Positions 32,074 through 41,199 of a stretch of DNA of 64,000 bases are shown piece by piece; the first letter of the stretch is position 1; every line of letters starts with the position of its first letter. The position numbers and the translations under genes are program-made. The notes under the pieces were generated by a model that was not told where the DNA came from, made no database searches, and saw nothing but the letters and a program-made list of their open reading frames with translations. The DNA is from Luteipulveratus halotolerans (GTDB taxonomy: Bacteria; Actinomycetota; Actinomycetes; Actinomycetales; Dermatophilaceae), in the NCBI RefSeq assembly GCF_001247745.1, contig NZ_LAIR01000002.1, forward strand, positions 2,790,001 to 2,854,000, written 5' to 3'.

Positions 32074-34992
32074 ATGATCATCGCGCTGCTCCTCGTCCAC
32101 GGCGCTGCCGCCGTCGCGGCCCCTCTGCTCGTACGCGCGCTGGGTCGCCGCGCGTTCGGCGTCCTCGCACTGGCCCCGGCCGCGAGCGCGGTCTGGGCGC
32201 TCACCCGCACCGGCGCCGTCCAGGACGGTCACGGTCCGAGCGAGGCGATCTCGTGGGTGCCCTCGCTCGGCATGAACCTCACGTTCACGCTCGACACGCT
32301 CAGCTGGCTGATGACGATCATCGTCGGGGCGGTCGGCGCGCTGATCCTGATCTACTGCTCGTCCTACTTCGAGGACGACTCCCCCGGGCTCGGCCGGTTC
32401 GCGGGCTGCCTCACCGGGTTCGCCGGCGCGATGCTCGGCCTGGTCACCACCGACGACATGCTCGTGCTCTACCTGTTCTGGGAAGCCACGACGGTGCTGT
32501 CCTACCTCCTGATCGGGCACAAGACCACCAGCCACGACAGCCGCTCGGCCGCGACCCAGGCGCTGGTCGTGACCACCGCGGGCGGGCTCGCGATGCTCGT
32601 CGGGCTCATCATCATCGGGCAGAGCGCGGGCACCTACCGCATCAGCGAGATCCTCGCCTCGCCCCCGAGCGGCACCGCCGTCACCACCGCGGTCGTGCTG
32701 CTGCTGATCGGCGGCATCTCCAAGTCGGCGCTCGTGCCGTTCCACTTCTGGCTGCCCGGCGCGATGGCCGCGCCCACCCCGGTCAGCGCCTACCTGCACG
32801 CCGCCGCCATGGTGAAGGCCGGCATCTACCTCATCGCCCGGTTCGCCCCGGCGTACGCCGACCTGCGGGCCTGGCAGGTCACGGTGCTCTCCCTCGGCGG
32901 GGCCACGATGCTGCTCGGGGCGTGGCGAGCGCTGCGGCAGGTCGACCTCAAGCTGCTGCTCGCGTACGGCACGGTCAGCCAGCTCGGGTTCATCTCGATG
33001 GTCATCGGCGCGGGCGGCCGGGGCGCGGCGCTCGCGGGGGTCGGGCTGCTGCTGTCGCACGCGCTGTTCAAGTCGACGCTGTTCCTCACGGTCGGGGCGA
33101 TCGACTGCCGCACCGGCACCCGTGACCTGCGCGAGCTCAACGGCCTCGGCTCGCGGATGCCACTGCTCGCGGGCGCCGCCTGCCTCGCCGGTATGTCGAT
33201 GGCCGGCCTGCCACCGCTGCTCGGGTTCTTCGGCAAGGAGGCGGCGTTCGGGGCGTTCCTGCTCGGACCGCAGCACCACGAGGGCCCCACCGGCTCGGCC
33301 ACCGCCGACGTCGTCCTGCTCGTCGTGCTCGTCCTCGGCTCGGTGCTCACCTTCGCCTACACCGCCCGCTTCCTGTGGGGTGCGTTCGCGGGAGCGCCCG
33401 GCAAGCCCGTCACCGAGGTGTTCGAGCGCGGCCCGTGGCTCACGGTCATCCCGGTCGTCCTGGGCGTCAGCGGTCTGGTCGCCGGCCTGGCGGCCACCTG
33501 GATCGAGCCGCTCCTCGCGCCGTACGCCGAGCAGTGGCCGCCCCCCTCACACGCCGTCCACCTCGGCGGCTGGCACGGGTTCAACCTCGCGCTGCTGCTC
33601 TCGGTGCTCACCTGGGCGGCCGGCTCGTGCCTGTTCGCCGCACGCACTGCGGTCGAGGCCGGGCAGGCGCGCCTGCCCCACGCGTACTCCGCCGAGCAGA
33701 CCTACCGCCTGCTCATGCGCTCGCTCGACCGCGCCTCGCTGGAGGTCACGGGTGCGTTCCAGCGGGGTTCGCTGCCGCTGTCGCTCGGTCTGATCTTCAC
33801 CGTGTTCATCGTGCTGCCCGGCAGCCAGCTCATCTGGGGCGGCGTCACCTGGCCCGACGAGGTGCGCTGGTGGGACAACCTCGCCCAGCCCGCCGTCGGC
33901 GCGGTCGTGGTCGTCGCCGCGATCGCCGCGGCCCGAGCCCGACGCCGCCTGCGCGCGGTGTTCCTGCTCGGGGTCACCGGCTACGGCACCTCGATGCTGT
34001 TCCTGCTGCACGGTGCACCCGACCTCGCGCTCACCCAGATCCTCGTCGAGACGGTCGCGCTCGTGGTGTTCGTGCTGGTGCTGCGCCGCCTGTCCGGCAA
34101 GTTCCCCGACGACCCGAGCCCCGCCGTACGCCGGTGGCGCGCGCTGCTCGGCATCGGCGTCGGTGCCGTGACGGCCGGGCTCGCCCTGACCGCGGCGGCC
34201 GTACGCACCCAGCCGCCCGCGGCGTCCGACCTGCCCCGCAGCGCCGTCGAGTACGGCGGCGGTCACAACATCGTCAACGTCATCCTGGTCGACGTACGCG
34301 CCTGGGACACCATGGGCGAGCTGTCCGTCGTGCTCGTCGCCGCCACCGGTGTCGCGAGCCTGATCTTCCTCGGCGGCGACGCCCACGCCCGGTCCCGCCG
34401 GTTGGTGCGTTCCTCGTGGGAGCGGCGGTCGTCGTACACCGAGGTGGGTGGGGCCGAGGGCAGCGGCAGCCGCTGGCTCGCCGAAGGTGGCCTGGTGCGC
34501 CCCGAGCGCCGTTCGACGCTGTTCGAGGTCGTGACGCGGCTGATCTTCCACACGATGATCGTGTGGTCGCTCTACCTCCTCTTCTCCGGCCACAACCACC
34601 CGGGCGGCGGATTCGCTGCCGGCCTGGTCTGCGGTCTGGCCCTGGCGGTCCGCTACCTCGCCGGCTCGCGCGACGAGCTGCTCGCCGCGGCGCCCGTCAT
34701 GCCCGGTCTGCTGATGGGCGCCGGCCTGTTCCTGTCGGCCGGTGTCGGGCTCGGCGCCATGCTCGCGGGCGGCGACCCGCTGCAGAGCTGGAGCTTCGAC
34801 CTGCACCCGCCCCTGCTGGGCGAGGTCCACCTGGTGACGTCGGTGTTCTTCGACGTCGGCGTCTACCTCGTCGTCATCGGCCTGATGCTCGACATCCTGT
34901 GGGCGCTCGGTGCTCGCCTCGACGCCCAGATCGAGAGGGACGCCGACGACCCGAGCGCCCAGCCGACCCTGCACGAGGAGGCCCGGCCATGA
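32074..34992 (+). CDS. mrpA: Na+/H+ antiporter subunit A with fused subunit B (MrpA/MnhA)
   Basis: The protein has 972 residues. GGAGG precedes ATG 32074. The N-terminal 500 residues are a complex-I-like proton channel domain with about 14 helices (FWEATTVLSYLLIGHKTT with its conserved Glu, SKSALVPFHFWLPGAMAAPTPVSAYLHAA, LASGTVSQLG-like AYGTVSQLGF). The middle part corresponds to DUF4040. The last 180 residues (IWSLYLLFSGHNHPGGGFAAGL) are the MnhB domain, so no separate mrpB is present. It is the first of six genes A(B)-C-D-E-F-G, all joined by 4-bp overlaps. The complex exports Na+ or other cations in exchange for protons and supports pH homeostasis. Confidence 0.95.
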   Translation: MIIALLLVHGAAAVAAPLLVRALGRRAFGVLALAPAASAVWALTRTGAVQDGHGPSEAISWVPSLGMNLTFTLDTLSWLMTIIVGAVGALILIYCSSYFEDDSPGLGRFAGCLTGFAGAMLGLVTTDDMLVLYLFWEATTVLSYLLIGHKTTSHDSRSAATQALVVTTAGGLAMLVGLIIIGQSAGTYRISEILASPPSGTAVTTAVVLLLIGGISKSALVPFHFWLPGAMAAPTPVSAYLHAAAMVKAGIYLIARFAPAYADLRAWQVTVLSLGGATMLLGAWRALRQVDLKLLLAYGTVSQLGFISMVIGAGGRGAALAGVGLLLSHALFKSTLFLTVGAIDCRTGTRDLRELNGLGSRMPLLAGAACLAGMSMAGLPPLLGFFGKEAAFGAFLLGPQHHEGPTGSATADVVLLVVLVLGSVLTFAYTARFLWGAFAGAPGKPVTEVFERGPWLTVIPVVLGVSGLVAGLAATWIEPLLAPYAEQWPPPSHAVHLGGWHGFNLALLLSVLTWAAGSCLFAARTAVEAGQARLPHAYSAEQTYRLLMRSLDRASLEVTGAFQRGSLPLSLGLIFTVFIVLPGSQLIWGGVTWPDEVRWWDNLAQPAVGAVVVVAAIAAARARRRLRAVFLLGVTGYGTSMLFLLHGAPDLALTQILVETVALVVFVLVLRRLSGKFPDDPSPAVRRWRALLGIGVGAVTAGLALTAAAVRTQPPAASDLPRSAVEYGGGHNIVNVILVDVRAWDTMGELSVVLVAATGVASLIFLGGDAHARSRRLVRSSWERRSSYTEVGGAEGSGSRWLAEGGLVRPERRSTLFEVVTRLIFHTMIVWSLYLLFSGHNHPGGGFAAGLVCGLALAVRYLAGSRDELLAAAPVMPGLLMGAGLFLSAGVGLGAMLAGGDPLQSWSFDLHPPLLGEVHLVTSVFFDVGVYLVVIGLMLDILWALGARLDAQIERDADDPSAQPTLHEEARP

Positions 34993-35516
34993 CACCCAAC
35001 ATCGTGCTCCTGCTCGTGGTGGCCGGCCTGTTCGCGACCGGGGTCTACCTGCTGCTCGCCCGGTCGGTCGTGCGTGCGCTGATCGGTTTCATGCTGCTCA
35101 GCAACGGCGCCAACATCCTGTTCCTGGTCGCCAGCGGTGACGCGGGGCGCGCCCCGATCGTCGGCAAGAACGACGGTGCCCGCATGAGCGACCCGCTCCC
35201 CCAGGCGATGGTCCTCACCGCGATCGTCATCGGCCTCGGCATGACCGCGTTCATGCTGGCGCTGGCCCACCGCTCGTGGCAGCTGTCCAAGACCGACGTG
35301 CTTGCCGACGACCTCGAGGACGCTCGTATCCAGCGGCGCGCCGTCGACAACGACATGTCCGAGAGCGACTTCGCCTCACCCGAGCGGCCCGAGGACGAAC
35401 CCCTCGCGCCGTCGCCCGACGGCCGCCCCGTCCCCGACGGGCCGGCGACGTACGACGACGAGCTCGACGAACGGGACGCCCCGGCCGAGCCCACCGACGA
35501 CGGGGGCGGCCGATGA
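34989..35516 (+). CDS. mrpC: Na+/H+ antiporter subunit C (MrpC/MnhC, NuoK-like)
   Basis: The protein has 175 residues. ATG 34989 overlaps the mrpA stop (ATGA). Three NuoK-like helices fill residues 1-95 (NIVLLLVVAGLFATGVYLLL, LIGFMLLSNGANILFLVASG, AMVLTAIVIGLGMTAFMLAL). The remaining 75 residues are an acidic, Pro-rich cytoplasmic tail (PERPEDEPLAPSPDG), longer than in the usual 110-residue MrpC. It forms part of the membrane arm of the Mrp complex. Confidence 0.93.
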   Translation: MTPNIVLLLVVAGLFATGVYLLLARSVVRALIGFMLLSNGANILFLVASGDAGRAPIVGKNDGARMSDPLPQAMVLTAIVIGLGMTAFMLALAHRSWQLSKTDVLADDLEDARIQRRAVDNDMSESDFASPERPEDEPLAPSPDGRPVPDGPATYDDELDERDAPAEPTDDGGGR

Positions 35517-37069
35517 ACCTCGCCACGCTCGTACCCCTGCCGGTGATCCTGCCGCTCGTCGGCGCCGGCATCACCCTCGCGGCGGCGGGCCACCAGAAGG
35601 TCCAGCGCCTCACCAGCCTCACCGTCGTCACGCTCGTGCTCGCCGCGTCGATCGGACTGCTGTGGGCGACCGACCAGCGCGGGCCGCAGGTCGTCCACGC
35701 CGGCGGCTGGCCGCCGGCCGAGGGCATCACCCTGGTCGCCGACCGGCTCTCGGCGCTGATGCTGATCGTGTCCTCGGCGGTGATCCTCGCCGTGCTGAGG
35801 TACTCCGTGGGCCAGGGGCGATCGGCGTTCGACGAGGAGGACGACGGCGAGGCGCCGCTGCCGATCTTCCACCCGACGCTGCTGGTGCTGACAGCGGGCG
35901 TCTCGACCACGTTCGTGTCGAGCGACCTGTTCCACCTCTACGTCGGCTTCGAGATGCTGCTCGCGGCGAGCTTCGTGCTGCTGACGCTCGGCGGCACCGC
36001 CGACCGTGTCCGCGCCGGCATCTCCTACGCCTACGTCTCGCTGCTGTCGTCGCTGGTGTTCCTCGTCGCGATCGCGCTGATCTACACCTCGACCGGCACG
36101 GTCAACCTCGCGATCCTCGCCCAGCGTCTGGACGCCCTGCCGTCCGGCACCTCGCTTGCACTGCACTCGTTGCTGCTGCTCGGGTTCGCGATCAAGGCGG
36201 CGGTGTTCCCGATGTCGGGCTGGCTGCCGGACTCCTACCCCACCGCGCCGGCCCCGGTGACCGCGGTGTTCGCCGGCCTGCTCACCAAGGTCGGCGTCTA
36301 CGCGATGCTGCGCACCCAGACGCTGCTGTTCCCCGACGGACGCCTCAACACCCTGCTGCTGTGGGCGGCGCTGCTCACGATGCTGATCGGCATCCTCGGC
36401 GCCGTGGCGCAGGACGACATCAAGCGCATGCTGTCCTTCACGCTCGTCAGCCACATCGGCTACATGCTGTTCGGGATCGCCATCGACTCCGAGCAGGGCT
36501 ACTCCTCGGCGATCTTCTACGTCGTCCACCACATCGCGATCCAGACGACGCTGTTCCTGGTGGCCGGCCTGATCGAACGCTTCGGCGGCTCCACCTCGCT
36601 CAGCCGGCTCGGCGGTCTCGCGGGCTCGGCTCCGCTGCTCGGCGTGCTGTTCTTCATCCCCGCGCTCAACCTCGCCGGCATCCCGCCGTTCTCGGGCTTC
36701 CTCGGCAAGGTCGGCCTGATGCAGGCCGGCGCCGACCTCGGCACGCCCCTGGCCTACCTGCTGCTCGCGGGCTCGGCCGTCACCAGCCTGCTCACCCTGT
36801 ACGCCGTCAGCCGGGTCTGGGGCCGCGCCTTCTGGCGGGCGCCGGCCGAGGCCGTCCCCGACGAGGCGACGCACGACCAGGACTCTGCACTGGCGTACGG
36901 CGTCGTCATGCCGACCACGGTGCTCGTGGCGGTCGGCGTCGGCCTGACCGTCATCGCCGGGCCGCTGTTCCACATCACCGACCGCGCCGCGGCCGACCTG
37001 CTCGACCGGACGACGTACGTGCGTGCCGTCCTCGGTGATGACGCCGCGGCCCAGGGGTGGTCGCCGTGA
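35513..37069 (+). CDS. mrpD: Na+/H+ antiporter subunit D (MrpD/MnhD)
   Basis: The protein has 518 residues. ATG 35513 overlaps the mrpC stop. It has about 14 helices of the NuoL/M/N type, with ion-path residues in DLFHLYVGFEMLLAASFVLL, FAIKAAVFPMSGWLPDSYPTAPAPVTAVFAGLLTKVGVYA and QDDIKRMLSFTLVSHIGYMLFG. It is the second antiporter-like subunit of the complex. Length and motifs are normal. Confidence 0.95.
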   Translation: MNLATLVPLPVILPLVGAGITLAAAGHQKVQRLTSLTVVTLVLAASIGLLWATDQRGPQVVHAGGWPPAEGITLVADRLSALMLIVSSAVILAVLRYSVGQGRSAFDEEDDGEAPLPIFHPTLLVLTAGVSTTFVSSDLFHLYVGFEMLLAASFVLLTLGGTADRVRAGISYAYVSLLSSLVFLVAIALIYTSTGTVNLAILAQRLDALPSGTSLALHSLLLLGFAIKAAVFPMSGWLPDSYPTAPAPVTAVFAGLLTKVGVYAMLRTQTLLFPDGRLNTLLLWAALLTMLIGILGAVAQDDIKRMLSFTLVSHIGYMLFGIAIDSEQGYSSAIFYVVHHIAIQTTLFLVAGLIERFGGSTSLSRLGGLAGSAPLLGVLFFIPALNLAGIPPFSGFLGKVGLMQAGADLGTPLAYLLLAGSAVTSLLTLYAVSRVWGRAFWRAPAEAVPDEATHDQDSALAYGVVMPTTVLVAVGVGLTVIAGPLFHITDRAAADLLDRTTYVRAVLGDDAAAQGWSP

Positions 37070-37614
37070 TCCGCCGACGCGTCCATCTGTTCCCGCTGCT
37101 CTGGCTCACCGTGGTCTGGGTGCTGCTGTGGGGCAACGTCTCCTGGGCGAACGTGCTCGGCGGCCTCGCGCTCGGGTTCGTGATCCTGATGGTGTTCCCG
37201 CTGCCCCGGCTCGTCGTCGGCGTGACCGTGCGCCCGTGGCCGCTGCTGCTGCTGATCGGCCACTTCGTGTACGACCTCGTCCGCGCCTCCGTGCACGTCG
37301 CCTGGTTGACGGTCCGACCGGGACCACCGGTGCGCGGCGTGGTGTTCGACGTCGAGCTGCGCGGCCGAGACGAGCTGCTGCAGACCGTGACCGCCGAGAT
37401 GGTCGCTCTCGTGCCGGGCACCGTCGTCATCGACCTCGACCCCACCGCGGGCGTCCTCACCATCCACGCGCTCGGGGTCCACGACGTCGACGGCGCGCGC
37501 CGGGTGCAACGCGAGGTCCTCGCCCAGGAACGCCGGGTGCTGCGCGCCCTCGCCACCGACCCGTCGTGCGGCCGTGGTGCGACCGCCTCGACCGACTCAG
37601 GAGCGTCCGCATGA
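37066..37614 (+). CDS. mrpE: Na+/H+ antiporter subunit E (MrpE/MnhE)
   Basis: The protein has 182 residues. GTG 37066 overlaps the mrpD stop as GTGA; GTG 37057 would add three residues. There are two N-terminal helices (FPLLWLTVVWVLLWGN, VLGGLALGFVILMVFPLPRL) and a re-entrant or third helix (PLLLLIGHFVYDLVRASVHVA). The soluble beta-alpha domain contains TAEMVALVPGTVVIDLDPTAGVLTIHALG, the MNHE signature. It is a structural subunit of the Mrp complex. Confidence 0.93.
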   Translation: MIRRRVHLFPLLWLTVVWVLLWGNVSWANVLGGLALGFVILMVFPLPRLVVGVTVRPWPLLLLIGHFVYDLVRASVHVAWLTVRPGPPVRGVVFDVELRGRDELLQTVTAEMVALVPGTVVIDLDPTAGVLTIHALGVHDVDGARRVQREVLAQERRVLRALATDPSCGRGATASTDSGASA

Positions 37615-37958
37615 GCGCCACCGGGTGGACGTTCGCCGTCATCGGCGCCCTCCTGACCCTCGCAGCCCTGCTCGCGCTCGTGCGGGTCGTGCGCGGCCCG
37701 AGCGTGCTCGACCGCGCGATCGGCACCGACGTGCTGGTGTCGATCGTGGTCTGCGCGCTCGGCGCCGAGGCGGCCCTGACGCGGCACAGCACGACCCTGC
37801 CGATCCTGATCTCGCTGTCGCTGGTCGGGTTCGTCGGGGCGGTCGCGGTCGCCCGCTTCGTCGCCCGCGACCGCGACGTGCCGGCCGACGGCAGTGGCGA
37901 GCCGGCCGGTCGCGTCCTCGACCCGCACGACTCCGACGACCCGGGGAGGTCGGCATGA
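37611..37958 (+). CDS. mrpF: Na+/H+ antiporter subunit F (MrpF/MnhF)
   Basis: The protein has 115 residues. ATG 37611 overlaps the mrpE stop by 4 bp. It has three helices, with the family motif VVRGPSVLDRAIGTDVLVSIVVCALG and LISLSLVGFVGAVAVARFVARD. The C-terminal 30 residues are polar and disordered. It is a small membrane subunit next to MrpG in the complex. Confidence 0.93.
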   Translation: MSATGWTFAVIGALLTLAALLALVRVVRGPSVLDRAIGTDVLVSIVVCALGAEAALTRHSTTLPILISLSLVGFVGAVAVARFVARDRDVPADGSGEPAGRVLDPHDSDDPGRSA

Positions 37959-38293
37959 GCTGGACCCAGGTCGCCGATGTCGTAGGCCTCGCCTGCCTCA
38001 CGGCCGGAGCCGTGCTGTGCCTGTGCGCCGCGATCGGGCTGCTGCGGTTCCCCGACCTGCTGACCCGCATGCACGCCGCCACCAAGCCTCAGGTGCTCGG
38101 CGTCCTGCTCGTGCTCATCGGTGTCGGACTGCGGATCCGGTCGGGTCTGGACGTCGGCATGCTCGTGCTGATCGGCGCCTTCCAGCTGCTGACGGTGCCG
38201 GTCGCCGGCCACATGGTCGGCCGCGCGGCCTACCGCACGGGCGGCGTCGAGCAGGCCAAGGTGCGGCTCACGCCCGACGACTCGACCGACTGA
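37955..38293 (+). CDS. mrpG: Na+/H+ antiporter subunit G (MrpG/MnhG)
   Basis: The protein has 112 residues. GGGGAGG precedes ATG 37955, which overlaps the mrpF stop. Three helices are visible, with the MnhG motif AIGLLRFPDLLTRMHAATKPQVLGVLLVLIG. It ends the mrp operon three bases before the stop of the convergent rsmI gene. Confidence 0.94.
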   Translation: MSWTQVADVVGLACLTAGAVLCLCAAIGLLRFPDLLTRMHAATKPQVLGVLLVLIGVGLRIRSGLDVGMLVLIGAFQLLTVPVAGHMVGRAAYRTGGVEQAKVRLTPDDSTD

Positions 38294-38296
38294 CGG

Positions 38297-39124
38297 TCAA
38301 CGGGCGGCGAGGGCGGCGTCGTACAACGCCTTCTTCGACAGGCCCGTCTCACCCGCGACCTCGGCGCAGACGTCCCTGAGCCGCTCCCCCGCAGCAGCCC
38401 GCTGCACGATCATCGGTACGACGTCGTCGAGGCTGCGCGTGACCGGCTCGGCTCCCGCGACGACCACCGTGATCTCACCTCGTGCGCCCTTGACCGCCCA
38501 CTCGGCGAGCTCGGCGAGCGGCCCCCGGCGTACCTCCTCGTAGGTCTTGGTCAGCTCACGGCAGACCGCCGCGCGCCGGTCGGCGCCGAACGCCTCGGCC
38601 ATCGCGCTCAACGTGTCGGCCAGTCGGTGCGGCGCCTCGAAGAACACCATCGTGCGGCGCTCGGTCGCGACGTCGGCGAGCACCCGGCGCCGCTCACCGC
38701 CCTTGCGCGGCAGGAACCCCTCGAAGCAGAACCGGTCCACCGGCAGACCCGACACCGCGAGCGCCATCAGCACCGCGCTCGGCCCGGGCACGCAGGTCAC
38801 GGGGATGTCGGCCTCGACGCAGGCGGCCACCAGTCGGTAGCCCGGGTCGGACACCGACGGCATCCCCGCGTCGGTCACGAGCACCACGCGCTGACCGCTG
38901 CGCAGCCGCTCGAGCAGCACCGGCGTCCGCGACGCCTCGTTGTGCTCGTGATAGCTGAGCACCTCGCCACCGGGAACCACCCCGAGTGCGTCGCACAGGC
39001 GGCGCGTACGCCGGGTGTCCTCGGCGGCGACGACGTCGGCCCCCGCGATCTCACGCCCCAGCCGGGGCGCGGCGTCCGCAGGGTCGCCGATCGGGGTGGC
39101 CGCGAGGACGAGGGTTCCGGTCAT
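38297..39124 (-). CDS. rsmI: 16S rRNA (cytidine1402-2'-O)-methyltransferase
   Basis: The protein has 275 residues. Tetrapyrrole-methylase-fold motifs are present: LVLAATPIGDPADAAPRLG, VVAAEDTRRTRRL, VLVTDAGMPSVSDPGYRLV, VPGPSAVLMALAVSGLP, FEGFLPRKGGERRR and CRELTKTYEEVRRGPL. The C-terminus (GLSKKALYDAALAAR) fits RsmI. It is divergent from the pmt gene, with 136 bp between them, an arrangement conserved in many Actinobacteria. It modifies the 30S decoding site. Confidence 0.94.
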   Translation of the reverse strand: MTGTLVLAATPIGDPADAAPRLGREIAGADVVAAEDTRRTRRLCDALGVVPGGEVLSYHEHNEASRTPVLLERLRSGQRVVLVTDAGMPSVSDPGYRLVAACVEADIPVTCVPGPSAVLMALAVSGLPVDRFCFEGFLPRKGGERRRVLADVATERRTMVFFEAPHRLADTLSAMAEAFGADRRAAVCRELTKTYEEVRRGPLAELAEWAVKGARGEITVVVAGAEPVTRSLDDVVPMIVQRAAAGERLRDVCAEVAGETGLSKKALYDAALAAR

Positions 39125-39260
39125 GGCGCCAGCCTGGCACGCCTCGTACGACGACCGCGCCGCTGGTCTGGGCGAGGCCCACGCAGCGACCAGGTCTCTC
39201 GGTTAACCTCACCCAGGGTGTCAGGACGGCACTGACGACGAGCCTGTACGAGGAGGGTGC

Positions 39261-40940
39261 GTGGCCAGCACCGCGCTGCGCGACGAGGTCGACTCGCCGA
39301 CCCCCGCCGCACCCGATCCCGCCGCTGCGCCCAGCGCGACCCGCGCGATGCTGCGCCGTCGACTGCTCGGCAGGCCGCGGACGGCCCAGGAAAAGCTGTG
39401 GGCCTGGCTCGGCCCGGCCATCGTCACCGTCATCGGCGGCGTCCTGCGGTTCTGGGATCTCGGGCGTCCCCACCAGCTGGTCTTCGACGAGACCTACTAC
39501 GTCAAGCAGGGCTGGTCGATGATCCGGTCCGGCACCGAGATGCGCGTGCCGTCCGACGTGAAGTCGCCCGACGCGCTGTTCACCAACGGCACGCCCGGCC
39601 TCGCGTACGGCACCGAGGGCGACCTGGTCGTCCACCCTCCCGTCGGCAAGTGGCTCATCGGCCTCGGCGAGAAGATGTTCGGGATCGACGACTCGTTCGG
39701 GTGGCGGTTCGCGGTCGCGCTGCTCGGCACGATCGCGATCTTCCTGGTCGGTCGCGCGGCCTGGCACCTGTTCCGGTCGGCGTTCCTCGCGACCGTCGCC
39801 TCGCTGCTGCTCGCCGTCGAGGGCATGGAGTTCGTTCACTCGCGCGTCGGCATCCTCGACGGCATCGTGATGTTCTGGGCGCTCGCGGCGTTCGTCGCGA
39901 TCCTCGCCGACCGCGACTGGGCCCGCGTCCGCCTGGCCGACAAGGTCGCCGTGATGCGCGACGGCGGCACGTTCACCGGCTCCTCCCTGCTCGCCGGGCC
40001 GCGGCTCGGGTTGCGTCCGTGGCGCTGGGTCGCCGGCATCTGCCTCGGCCTCGGCATGGGCACCAAGTGGTCGGTCGGCTTCTACCTCGTGGCGTTCGGT
40101 CTCATGACGGTCTGGTGGGACCTCGGCGCCCGTCGAGCGGTCGGCGTACGCCGGTGGGTGTCGGCGACGTTCATCAAGGACGCGATCCCCGCGGCCGTCA
40201 CGATGGTCGGGCTGACGCTCGTGACCTACCTGGTCACCTGGACCGGCTGGTTCCGCTCCACCGACGGCTACGACCGCCACTGGGCGCAGGACAACCCGGC
40301 CGTCAAGGACAACGGCCTCGCCGCCGACAGCTCGCTGTTCTCGTGGATGCCCGACTCGATGCGCTCGCTGTGGAAGTACCACACCGAGATGTACAACTCG
40401 GCCGCGAGCATCACCTCCAAGCACGACTACATGAGCAACCCGTGGTCGTGGATGATCCAGGGCCGGCCCACGTCGTACTTCTACGAGAGCCCCAAGCGCG
40501 GTCAGGAGGGCTGCGACGTCGACGCGTGCAGCAAGGCGATCACCTCGCTCGGCAACGTCTCGATCTGGTGGGTCGCGACCGCCGCGCTCGCCGTGCTGCT
40601 GTTCGCGTGGCTGCTGCGTCGCGACTGGCGGGCCGCCGCGATCCTCGGCGGCATCGCGGCCGGCTGGTTGCCCTGGTTCATGTACCAGGAGCGCACGATC
40701 TTCACGTTCTACGCGGTGGCCTTCGCCCCGTACGTCGTCCTCGCCGTGGTCTACGTCTGCGGCCTGGTGCTGGGCGGCGCTGATGCGAGCCCGCACCGGC
40801 GCAAGGTCGGACGGGCCGTCGTCGGCGGTTATGTCGCGCTCGCCGTCGCGTTCTTCGTGTTCTGGTGGCCGATCTACACCGCGCAGGTGATCCCGTACCA
40901 GCAGTGGAACGCCCACATGTGGTTCCCCAGCTGGATCTAG
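39261..40940 (+). CDS. pmt: Protein O-mannosyltransferase (GT39)
   Basis: The protein has 559 residues. AGGAGGG precedes GTG 39261. This GT-C membrane enzyme transfers mannose from polyprenyl-phosphate-mannose to Ser/Thr of secreted proteins. The extracytoplasmic loop 1 carries the catalytic Asp-Glu (LVFDETYYVKQGWSM). Further motifs are HPPVGKWLIGLG, FVHSRVGILDGIVMFWAL, GLGMGTKWSVGFYL and WMIQGRPTSYFYE, and the C-terminal four-helix domain ends with QVIPYQQWNAHMWFPSW. About 11 helices are seen. It acts with the Sec pathway in Actinobacteria, so the secreted PKD and Rpf proteins of this window, with Ser/Thr/Pro linkers, are plausible clients. Confidence 0.94.
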   Translation: MASTALRDEVDSPTPAAPDPAAAPSATRAMLRRRLLGRPRTAQEKLWAWLGPAIVTVIGGVLRFWDLGRPHQLVFDETYYVKQGWSMIRSGTEMRVPSDVKSPDALFTNGTPGLAYGTEGDLVVHPPVGKWLIGLGEKMFGIDDSFGWRFAVALLGTIAIFLVGRAAWHLFRSAFLATVASLLLAVEGMEFVHSRVGILDGIVMFWALAAFVAILADRDWARVRLADKVAVMRDGGTFTGSSLLAGPRLGLRPWRWVAGICLGLGMGTKWSVGFYLVAFGLMTVWWDLGARRAVGVRRWVSATFIKDAIPAAVTMVGLTLVTYLVTWTGWFRSTDGYDRHWAQDNPAVKDNGLAADSSLFSWMPDSMRSLWKYHTEMYNSAASITSKHDYMSNPWSWMIQGRPTSYFYESPKRGQEGCDVDACSKAITSLGNVSIWWVATAALAVLLFAWLLRRDWRAAAILGGIAAGWLPWFMYQERTIFTFYAVAFAPYVVLAVVYVCGLVLGGADASPHRRKVGRAVVGGYVALAVAFFVFWWPIYTAQVIPYQQWNAHMWFPSWI

Positions 40941-41030
40941 TGCCCGTACGCCGGTCGCGCCGGGCGGGCCGCTGGTCGGCACCCCTGTTCGACGCGCAGT
41001 GTGCACTGGTTCGTGTGGTGGACCAACCCC

Positions 41031-41086
41031 CGGCGAAAGTTGGCGAGCAGCACATCCATACGTGTGCGGCCCGCCACCTTTCGCCG
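41031..41086. repeat. Imperfect inverted repeat after pmt
   Basis: Arms 41031-41045 (CGGCGAAAGTTGGCG) and 41072-41086 match with one mismatch, separated by 26 nt. It lies 90 bp beyond the pmt stop and could be a terminator or the end of a decayed element. Confidence 0.5.
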
Positions 41087-41095
41087 AAGACCATC

Positions 41096-41160
41096 GCTGG
41101 TCGAGCAGACGACGTGGGTCGAGGAGCGCCGGAGCGTGCGGAGGCGCGTATCGAGGCCCG
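41096..41160. repeat. GGTCGAG...TATCGAGGCC intergenic repeat
   Basis: The stretch starting GCTGGTCGAGCAGACGACGT and ending GCGCGTATCGAGGCCCG has the same frame as the repeat at 9170-9216, with a longer, diverged middle. Confidence 0.55.
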
Positions 41161-41199
41161 TCCAGCGCGAGCCGAGCCACCGCTGGTTGAGCCCGCCGC

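Noticed and set aside
32001..33125. 374-codon plus-strand frame overlapping mrpA
   Set aside because: It is a +1 shadow of mrpA, rich in Arg and His, with no membrane helices; the mrpA frame shows the antiporter motifs.
31810..33279. A 489-codon minus-strand frame opposite mrpA
   Set aside because: It is composed of Arg, Glu, Gly and Gln repeats without motif, and mrpA on the other strand is certain.
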